Shown: one piece after another, positions 58,402 through 64,000 of the stretch | Numbering within the stretch: position 1 is the first letter of the stretch | Layout: the number at the start of each line of letters is the position of its first letter | NCBI RefSeq assembly: GCF_014645835.1 | Contig: NZ_BMMM01000006.1 | Coordinates: 62,001 to 126,000, forward strand | Length of the DNA: 64,000 nt | Source: Streptomyces albiflavescens | Lineage (GTDB): Bacteria > Actinomycetota > Actinomycetes > Streptomycetales > Streptomycetaceae | Direction: 5' to 3' | Program-made: the position numbers and the translations under genes | The notes under the pieces: generated by a model | Seen by the model: only the letters and a program-made list of their open reading frames with translations | Database searches by the model: none | Told to the model about the DNA's origin: nothing

Positions 58402-59226
58402 GTGAGTCTGCATCCCAACCTTCAGTCCTACGCCGACGCCTGGACCCAATCGATCGAAGCGATATCAGAGCTGGTGCAGCCGCTTGTGGAGGGCGAGTGG
58501 AACCGGCGGACCCCGTGCCCCGGCTGGTCCGTCCGCGACCTCGTCTCGCACGTCATCGGGATGGACTGCGAGATGCTCGGCGACCCGCGGCCGATCCACA
58601 CGCTCCCCCGCGACCTGTACCACGTGACGAACGAGCACCAGCGGTACATGGAGATGCAGGTCGACGTACGCCGCCACCACACCGCGCCGGAGATGACCTC
58701 CGAACTGGAGTACACGATCATCCGCCGCAACCGTCAGCTGCGGAACGAGTCCCGGCAGCCCGACGCCAAGGTGCGCGGCCCCCTCGGCACCGAGATCACC
58801 CTTGAACAGGCCATGCGGAATCGCGCGTTCGACGTCTGGGTGCACGAGCAGGACCTCCGCGCCGCCCTCGGCCGGCCGGGCAACCTCGACTCCCTGGGCG
58901 CGCACATCGTCCGCGACCAACTCCTCGCCGCCCTCCCGAAGGTGGTCGCCAAGGACGCGGGCGCCCCGGCGAACTCGGCGGTCGTCTTCGACGTCCACGG
59001 GCCGGTCGAGTTCCTTCGCACGGTCCGCGTCGACGCCGACGGGCGCGGTTCCATAGACGGCGCCCCCTCCCTCGGCCCGGCCGTCACCCTCGCCCTCGAC
59101 TGGGAGACCTTCGTCCGCCTGGCCTGTGGCCGCGTCCACGCCGACGCCGTCTCGGACCGCATCAAGGCAGAGGGCGACCCGGACCTGACAGCAGCAATCC
59201 TCAGGTCTTTCGCGGTCACGCCGTAA
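58402..59226 (+). CDS. mycothiol-dependent maleylpyruvate isomerase-type protein
   Basis: 274 aa. N-terminal DinB-like helical bundle (RRTPCPGWSVRDLVSHVIGM with a metal-binding His; MRNRAFDVWVHEQDLRAALG with the second) and a C-terminal MDMPI-C-like domain (SAVVFDVHGPVEFLRTVRVD). It is a paralog of the gene at 6366 but longer. Mycothiol-dependent; the substrate is not evident. GAGGGG precedes GTG 58402 by 8 bases. Confidence 0.87.
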   Translation: MSLHPNLQSYADAWTQSIEAISELVQPLVEGEWNRRTPCPGWSVRDLVSHVIGMDCEMLGDPRPIHTLPRDLYHVTNEHQRYMEMQVDVRRHHTAPEMTSELEYTIIRRNRQLRNESRQPDAKVRGPLGTEITLEQAMRNRAFDVWVHEQDLRAALGRPGNLDSLGAHIVRDQLLAALPKVVAKDAGAPANSAVVFDVHGPVEFLRTVRVDADGRGSIDGAPSLGPAVTLALDWETFVRLACGRVHADAVSDRIKAEGDPDLTAAILRSFAVTP

Positions 59227-59246
59227 AGGTCTCTGCCCCGCCCGGC

Positions 59247-59375
59247 GCCTGACCTTTCAGCCCGTCGGGCGCTTGATCTTTCAGCCCGTCCGGCGCTGGA
59301 GGACGAGGCCGTTCAGGCCGAAGCGGGGAGTGTGGGGGCGGCAGCCCCCCACGTGCGGGACGGGTAGGGGCGGAG
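59247..59375. repeat. dispersed streptomycete intergenic repeat
   Basis: CGCTTGATCTTTCAGCCCGTC, then CGGCGCTGGAGGACGAGGCC and a GGGGGCGGCAGCCCCC palindrome, closely match a repeat common in the intergenic regions of many streptomycetes. It occupies most of 59227-59435; nothing else is seen there. Confidence 0.6.
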
Positions 59376-59422
59376 GGGGCGGAGGGGGCGAAAAGAACTA
59401 CTACCGCCACCCCCCGCGAACC

Positions 59423-59428
59423 TACCCT
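59423..59428 (+). promoter_or_regulatory. -10 element, leaderless methyltransferase gene
   Basis: TACCCT followed by 7 bases and ATG 59436. Confidence 0.5.
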
Positions 59429-59435
59429 TCTCCCC

Positions 59436-60197
59436 ATGACCGACCCCGCGGCCCCGCCCCGCCTCACCCGCCTCACCTTCCACGGCCCCCTCTCCGAGGC
59501 ACGAGCAGCGCGCCTGGTGCAGCGCCTGACCCGCACAAATCCCACCACCGTGCTCGACATCGGCTGCGGCTGGGCCGAGCTGATGCTCCGTCTCCTGGCC
59601 GCCGCGCCCGCCGCGAAGGGCATCGGCATCGACCTGAACGCCGATGACCTGGACCGCGGCCGACGGACCGCAGAGCAGCGGGGGCTGGCGAACAGGGTCG
59701 ACTTCATCGAGGAGTCCGCGCGGGGCACGGCGCACGGCCCCGCCGACGTCGTCCTGTGTCTCGGCTCAAGCCACGCCCTCAACGAGGCCGAACCCCCCGG
59801 GCACACCGTCGAGGCCCTTCGCGAGCTGCGCCGCCTCGTCGCCGACGACGGCCGCGTGCTGCTCGGCGAGGGCTTCTGGCAGCGCACGCCCACATCCGCC
59901 GAGCTGTCCGGCATGTGGCCGGGCGCCTCGGTGGACGAGCAGTACGAACTCCCGGCACTCGTCGATCTCGCCGTCGCGGCCGGTTTCCGGCCCGAGTGGA
60001 TCGAGACGGCTTCCCTGGACGAGTGGGAGGAGTTCGAGTCGGGCTACCAGGCGGACGCGGAGGTGTGGCTCGCCGGCCACACCGACCACCCCCTCGCGGC
60101 CGAGACCCGGGAGCGCCTCGACCGCCACCGCCGCAGCTGGATGAGCTACCGCGGCATCCTGGGCCTGGCCTACCTCACTCTGGTCCCCACGACCTGA
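59436..60197 (+). CDS. class I SAM-dependent methyltransferase
   Basis: 253 aa. Motif I VLDIGCGWAELMLRLLAAAP, the acidic GIDLNADDLDRG, and motif LCLGSSHALNE. It has the usual seven-strand core; the substrate cannot be read. Leaderless start with TACCCT. It is followed by the 18-bp tandem-repeat array and the convergent MFS gene. Confidence 0.87.
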   Translation: MTDPAAPPRLTRLTFHGPLSEARAARLVQRLTRTNPTTVLDIGCGWAELMLRLLAAAPAAKGIGIDLNADDLDRGRRTAEQRGLANRVDFIEESARGTAHGPADVVLCLGSSHALNEAEPPGHTVEALRELRRLVADDGRVLLGEGFWQRTPTSAELSGMWPGASVDEQYELPALVDLAVAAGFRPEWIETASLDEWEEFESGYQADAEVWLAGHTDHPLAAETRERLDRHRRSWMSYRGILGLAYLTLVPTT

Positions 60198-60213
60198 CGC
60201 ACCGCCAGTCACG

Positions 60214-60339
60214 GACGTACCGCTGCGTACCGATGTGCTGCTGCGTACCGACGTACCGCCGCGCATCGACGTACCGCCGCGCATCGACGTACCGCCGCGT
60301 ACCGACGTACCGCCGCGTACCGACGTGCCGCTACGCGGG
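60214..60339. repeat. seven tandem 18-bp repeats
   Basis: Units GACGTACCGCCGCGTACC (variants) at 60214, 60232, 60250, 60268, 60286, 60304 and 60322. The last unit contains the MFS stop codon. This lies between convergent genes and fills the gap. Confidence 0.93.
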
Positions 60340-61635
60340 CACGTGCACCGTCTCCACCCGGCTCGCGACCAACCGCTCGCGCTCCCTGCGAGCCGCCTGC
60401 TTCCGCAACCGGAAGATCTGGCTCAGGCCGACCGCCTGGAGGACGAACACGGCGGCGAAGGCGACACGGTAGTTGTCGCCGGTCGCGTCGAGGAGCACGC
60501 CGATGGCCAGCAGTGTCGTCATGGAGGCGACGAAACCGCCCATGTTGGTGATGCCGGAGGCCGTGCCCTGACGCTCGGGAGGGTTGGCGGGCCGGGCGAA
60601 GTCGAAGCCGATCATCGAGGCCGGGCCGCAGGCCCCCAGCACGACACAGAGCACGATCAACAGCCACATGGGGTCGTGCTCGGCGGGATAGGCCAACGCC
60701 GCCGCCCAGACGGCCGCCGTCGCCGTCACCGTGCCGAGCGCCAGCGGAAGCCGCGCCGTGTGATGCCGGGCGACAACCTGTCCGTAGATCAGGCCGACCA
60801 CCATGTTGGAGAGGACGACGAGTGTCAGCAGCTCACCCGCCGTCGCCCGGCTGAGCCCCTGCGCCTCGACCAGGAACGGCAGGCCCCACAGCAGCAGGAA
60901 CACCATCGCCGGGAACTGCGTCGTGAAGTGCACCCACAGGCCGAGCCGAGTGCCGGGCTCCCGCCAGGACGCGGCGATCTGGCGACGGACGTAAGCGGCC
61001 CCCTGGTGCGGGAACGGCTCCGGCTCGTGTCCGTCGGGGTGGTCCTTCAGGAACAGCAGCAGGAGTACGAGGACCACGACGCCGGCGAGCGCACTGCCCG
61101 CGAACGCCGTCGTCCAGCCCACCCCGTGCAGCAGCCGCGCGATGACGAGGGTCGAGACCAGGTTGCCCGCCATGCCGGCCAGACCGGCGAGCTGCGCGAC
61201 CAGCGGACCGCGCCGGGCCGGGAACCACCGGGTGCCGAGCCGCAGCACGCTGATGAACGTCATCGCGTCGCCACAGCCCAGCAGCGCGCGCGAGGCGAGC
61301 GCCATGCCGTACGAGGAGGAGAACGCGAAGCCCAACTGCCCGGCCGTGAACAGCAGGACGCCGATGGTCAGCACCTTCTTGGTGCCGAGCCCGTCGACCA
61401 GCAGGCCGACGGGTATCTGCATACCCGCGTAGACGAGAAGTTGGAGGATCGAGAAGGTGGACAGCGCGGAGGCGCCCACATGGAAGCGGTCGGCGGCGTC
61501 GAGCCCGGCCACCCCCAGCGACGTACGGAAGATGACGGCGACGAAGTAGACGGAGACACCGATGCCCCAGACGGCGATCGCGCGGCGACCGCCCGGCGGG
61601 TCTCCGGGCAGCGACACGGCGGAGCTGGAGCTCAT
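60331..61635 (-). CDS. MFS transporter
   Basis: 434 aa, twelve predicted segments. Family signatures include the loop GTKKVLTIGVLLFTAGQLGF with an upstream GLLVDG and RALLGCGDAMTFISVLRLGTR. It resembles the anion/cation symporter family (sugar-acid or aromatic-acid uptake). The ATG overlaps the GntR gene stop by 4 bp, so the two form an operon in which the regulator probably controls uptake of its own ligand. Confidence 0.9.
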   Translation of the reverse strand: MSSSSAVSLPGDPPGGRRAIAVWGIGVSVYFVAVIFRTSLGVAGLDAADRFHVGASALSTFSILQLLVYAGMQIPVGLLVDGLGTKKVLTIGVLLFTAGQLGFAFSSSYGMALASRALLGCGDAMTFISVLRLGTRWFPARRGPLVAQLAGLAGMAGNLVSTLVIARLLHGVGWTTAFAGSALAGVVVLVLLLLFLKDHPDGHEPEPFPHQGAAYVRRQIAASWREPGTRLGLWVHFTTQFPAMVFLLLWGLPFLVEAQGLSRATAGELLTLVVLSNMVVGLIYGQVVARHHTARLPLALGTVTATAAVWAAALAYPAEHDPMWLLIVLCVVLGACGPASMIGFDFARPANPPERQGTASGITNMGGFVASMTTLLAIGVLLDATGDNYRVAFAAVFVLQAVGLSQIFRLRKQAARRERERLVASRVETVHVPA

Positions 61636-62318
61636 CGGACCTCGCCCCGCGCCAGGTTCGAGAACCAGCTGACGTGCCGGTGGATGATGCCGACGACGGC
61701 CTCCGCGTCGCCGGAGCGCAGCGCTTCGAGCATCTGCCGATGTTCGGTGAGCGTCTTGGTGATCCGGTCGGGGTGCGCGTGCATGACGGCGACTCCCATC
61801 CTCAACTGCCGGTCGCGGAGCTGGTCGTAGAGCCGGGAGAGAATCTCGTTGCCGCCGCTGCGGACGATCTCGGCGTGGAAGCAGCGGTCGGTGACCGCGG
61901 CTCCCGCCAGATCCCCGGCGTCGGCCTGCTCCCTCTGCTGCGCCAGCAACTCCTCCAGACGTGCGATGAGCTGGGGCGAGGCCGGTACGGCCTTGCGCGC
62001 GGCGTGCTCCTCGACGAGCTGCCGGGTCTCGACCACATCCGCGATCTCCTGTGCGGAGACGGGCAGGACGAGCGCGCCCTTCTTCGGGTAGAGCTTGATC
62101 AGCCCCTCGACCTCCAGCCGGAGCAGCGCCTCGCGCACCGGCGTGCGCGAGACCCCCACGGCCTCGGCGAGCTCGCCCTCGGTGAGCAGCGTCCCGCCCT
62201 CATAACGGCGTTCCAGAACACCCTGCTTGACGTGTGCGTAGACGCGGTCGGCGGCGGGAGGTTGCTTCATGGGCTGCTTCAGCGGCTGATGCGCGGACAC
62301 GGGTGGGGCGGAGGGCAT
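61632..62318 (-). CDS. GntR-family regulator, FCD subtype
   Basis: 228 aa. Winged HTH (TEGELAEAVGVSRTPVREAL) in residues about 22-85 and an FCD ligand domain (VSAQEIADVVETRQLVEEHA, DRCFHAEIVRSGGNEILSRL) whose Asp/His residues usually bind a metal and an organic acid. The start is set by TATGAT 6 bases upstream. It is the first gene of the operon with the MFS transporter. A symmetric ATCATAGAT at 62325-62333 overlaps the -10 and could be its operator. Confidence 0.88.
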   Translation of the reverse strand: MPSAPPVSAHQPLKQPMKQPPAADRVYAHVKQGVLERRYEGGTLLTEGELAEAVGVSRTPVREALLRLEVEGLIKLYPKKGALVLPVSAQEIADVVETRQLVEEHAARKAVPASPQLIARLEELLAQQREQADAGDLAGAAVTDRCFHAEIVRSGGNEILSRLYDQLRDRQLRMGVAVMHAHPDRITKTLTEHRQMLEALRSGDAEAVVGIIHRHVSWFSNLARGEVR

Positions 62319-62324
62319 GCGCAC

Positions 62325-62333
62325 ATCATAGAT
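62325..62333 (-). promoter_or_regulatory. -10 and possible operator of the GntR-MFS operon
   Basis: TATGAT (minus strand, 62330-62325) lies 6 bases before ATG 62318, and the near-palindrome ATCATAGAT spans it. Autoregulation is likely. Confidence 0.55.
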
Positions 62334-62539
62334 ACAACACGTACGCATGGCTGCGGCGTTCCAGCATGCGGACCCCAGGAGTTGCCCATGGATCGCGCGA
62401 GGCTTCCGGTGTAACCCGCGTCACACGATTCTCACCCCATCGCCGTACATCCCTTTTCGCGCCTCACGAGTCCGTACCTGAGACGGCACTGCCATGTGCT
62501 GATCTCCCAGGGGCATTTCGCGCATTCGGAGCGTTCATT

Positions 62540-63436
62540 TTGATTACCGGCATTAAGGGCACGCGTTTCCGCAGGGCCGCCGCTGTGACCCTCACGACTG
62601 GCGCCGTGCTGGCCGCCGGCGCCTTCGGCGCGGCACCCGCGGGCGCCGTGACCACGCCCACGATCGCCGCCGCGGGCGGCTACGTGATGAACAACGGCAC
62701 GGGCACGACCCTCTACACCAAGGCCGCGGACACCCGCCGTTCCACCGGCTCCACCACCAAGATCATGACCGCCAAGGTGGTGCTGGCCCAGTCGAACCTC
62801 AACCTGGATGCCAAGGTCACCATCCAGAAGGCGTACAGCGACTACGTCGTCGCCAACAACGCCTCACAGGCGCACCTGATCGTCGGCGACAAGGTCACGG
62901 TCCGTCAGCTCCTGTACGGGCTGATGCTGCCGTCCGGCTGTGACGCCGCCTACGCGCTCGCCGACAAGTTCGGCAGCGGCACGACCCGTGACGCGCGCGT
63001 GAAGTCGTTCATCGGCAAGATGAACGCCGCCGCGACGAGCCTCCACCTGACGAACACGCACTTCGACTCGTTCGACGGCATCGGCCACGGCGCCAACTAC
63101 TCGACGCCGCGCGACCTGACGAAGATCGCCAGCAGCGCGATGAAGAACTCGACCTTCAAGTCGATCGTCAAGACGGTGACCACGAAGCAGAAGGTCACCA
63201 CCGCGAGCGGCGGCTACCGCTACTACAACTGGGAGAACACCAACAAGCCGCTGCTGACCGGCTACACCGGCACCATCGGGGTCAAGACCGGCTCCGGCCC
63301 CGAGGCCAAGTACTGCCTCGTCTTCGCCGCGACTCGCGACGGCAAGACGGTCATCGGCACGGTCCTCGCCTCCACGTCCATCGACGCCCGTACGGCGGAC
63401 GCGAAGAAACTGCTGACCTACGGCTTCGCCAAGTAG
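62540..63436 (+). CDS. D-alanyl-D-alanine carboxypeptidase/transpeptidase, K15-like
   Basis: 298 aa serine DD-peptidase of the peptidoglycan. Signal peptide RRAAAVTLTTGAVLAAGAFG with cleavage near APAGA. Active-site S71-T-T-K74 in RSTGSTTKIMTA. The second motif is S132-G-C134 rather than SxN, as in the Streptomyces K15 DD-transpeptidase, and KTG is in GVKTGSG near residue 253. TTG start 62540 follows GGAG by 8 bases and gives a sensible signal peptide; earlier frame starts are in the GntR promoter region. It is probably a minor DD-transpeptidase or carboxypeptidase at the cell surface. Confidence 0.92.
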   Translation: MITGIKGTRFRRAAAVTLTTGAVLAAGAFGAAPAGAVTTPTIAAAGGYVMNNGTGTTLYTKAADTRRSTGSTTKIMTAKVVLAQSNLNLDAKVTIQKAYSDYVVANNASQAHLIVGDKVTVRQLLYGLMLPSGCDAAYALADKFGSGTTRDARVKSFIGKMNAAATSLHLTNTHFDSFDGIGHGANYSTPRDLTKIASSAMKNSTFKSIVKTVTTKQKVTTASGGYRYYNWENTNKPLLTGYTGTIGVKTGSGPEAKYCLVFAATRDGKTVIGTVLASTSIDARTADAKKLLTYGFAK

Positions 63437-63451
63437 GCGACGCACGCGTCG

Positions 63452-63484
63452 AAGGGCCTGCCGCGGATCGCGCGGCAGGCCCTT
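63452..63484. terminator. terminator after the DD-peptidase gene
   Basis: AAGGGCCTGCCGCG and its complement form perfect 14-bp arms around a 5-base loop, followed by TTC. Shared with the convergent gene at 63503. Confidence 0.9.
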
Positions 63485-63502
63485 TCGGTTTCTCCGCGGA
63501 GC

Positions 63503-64000
63503 TCAGCCGTGCATGAGCGGCGAGCCGACCAGCTCCTTGGTGATCGCGCCCTTGCCGTCGCCCTCGATGTCGTACACGACCGTCGAGTCCGAGGACCAGT
63601 ACAGGTCCTTGTTGTACGTCACCGACGGCACCGTGCAGGTGCTCGCGGGGCCGGGCTCACCGGGGCCCGAGTAATCGTTGTTGAACAGGGCCGTCCAGTC
63701 GCACGTCCTGGAGGCCACGATCGTGTCGCTGCCGCCCGAGTCCGCACGCGACTCGATCCGCGTGGTGATCTTGAAAGAAGTGAATCTCTTGCTGTTGTCG
63801 ATCACCTGGTCGTCGACGATATTCCAGGTGACATTGCTCGACGCGGTCACCTTCCCCGAGGTCACATCGGCACAGTTCGCTATGTAGTACGTCGTCTCGG
63901 GCTTCTGGCCCGGGAAAATGATGTTGAACTGGTGCGCGAACGAATCCGAGCACGAGCTGACCGCGGCCGCCGGAGAGGCGAACGCGATACCGCCGGCGAG
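63503..64000 (-). CDS. secreted protein of unknown function (partial, start beyond the window)
   Basis: The last 165 codons are visible. The window edge lies inside the signal peptide (LAGGIAFASPAAAVSS). The mature part has four Cys likely in two disulfides (SSCSDS, IANCADV, SRTCDW, TCTVPS) and a beta-rich profile (VTWNIVDDQVIDNSKRF, FKITTRIESRADSGGSDTIV). No known domain. Convergent with the DD-peptidase gene. Confidence 0.75.
   Translation of the reverse strand, partial: LAGGIAFASPAAAVSSCSDSFAHQFNIIFPGQKPETTYYIANCADVTSGKVTASSNVTWNIVDDQVIDNSKRFTSFKITTRIESRADSGGSDTIVASRTCDWTALFNNDYSGPGEPGPASTCTVPSVTYNKDLYWSSDSTVVYDIEGDGKGAITKELVGSPLMHG

Noticed and set aside
60214-60339. CRISPR-like array
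   Set aside because: Units are contiguous without spacers and no cas genes are nearby; it is a tandem repeat.
1-64000. tRNA, rRNA, riboswitch or complete insertion sequence
   Set aside because: None was recognised by eye on either strand; a covariance-model scan (tRNAscan-SE, Infernal) would be decisive and could find something I missed.

Overview
The window is high-GC DNA with strong GC3 bias, SD-less starts behind TANNNT boxes, Tat-type signal peptides, a PHO box, mycothiol-dependent enzymes and XRE-DUF5753/DUF397 pairs. It is a Streptomyces (or very close relative) chromosome. An exact 14-bp ParB parS palindrome lies at 42963-42976 between aspS and a SpoIIE-type phosphatase gene. From memory, metG and aspS of S. 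coelicolor lie within about 90 genes of dnaA, so this looks like an origin-proximal core region. No tRNA, rRNA, CRISPR array, integrase or complete insertion sequence was recognised.

Layout. 1-3231: end of an unknown gene, then an ECF sigma factor, a membrane partner and a penicillin-binding-protein-like glycosyltransferase whose transpeptidase half is decayed, all coupled by 4-bp overlaps. 3.3-11.4 kb: Tudor-like protein, alkylsulfatase, AraC regulator, mycothiol-isomerase-like protein, a MITE, a HTH-TPR regulator divergent from a tiny secreted peptide, an M20 amidohydrolase and a possible pseudo-caspase. 11.5-25.3 kb: membrane PP2C phosphatase operon, second MITE, MocR regulator divergent from a hydrolase, endonuclease/phosphatase-family and FUSC membrane proteins, PHO-controlled PhoX, and a very acidic VWA protein. 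25.4-43 kb: metG and aspS bracket an accessory segment. The segment carries a bacterial PH-domain gene, an FG-GAP secreted protein, an EACC1-caspase-DnaJ fusion operon, an XRE/DUF397 cassette with a divergent ATPase, a PD-(D/E)XK-like protein, and a truncated, almost identical second copy of the PH-domain gene. 43-64 kb: conserved housekeeping and signalling genes (SpoIIE phosphatase, AI-2E transporter, pirin, SseB, acyl-CoA dehydrogenase, M18 peptidase, thioredoxin-NHL, cupin, GlxA regulator, nitrilase, methyltransferase, GntR-MFS operon, K15-like DD-peptidase).

Most notable. (1) Genes 34350-36516 encode an effector-associated EACC1 protein and, overlapping by 8 bp, a protein joining an intact caspase-like protease (His88/Cys140) to a J-domain-less DnaJ zinc-finger/substrate-binding region, two membrane segments and a PH-like tail. 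This looks like a membrane-bound conflict or cell-death device. (2) This operon lies in a 12.3-kb segment flanked by 286-bp direct repeats differing at one base. (3) An HTH-TPR regulator faces a 53-aa secreted peptide gene across TTAAGC operators, resembling an RRNPP peptide-signalling pair. (4) A nested MITE/REP pair supplies the stop codons of two convergent genes, and the same REP unit also sits in frame inside a thioredoxin-NHL gene.
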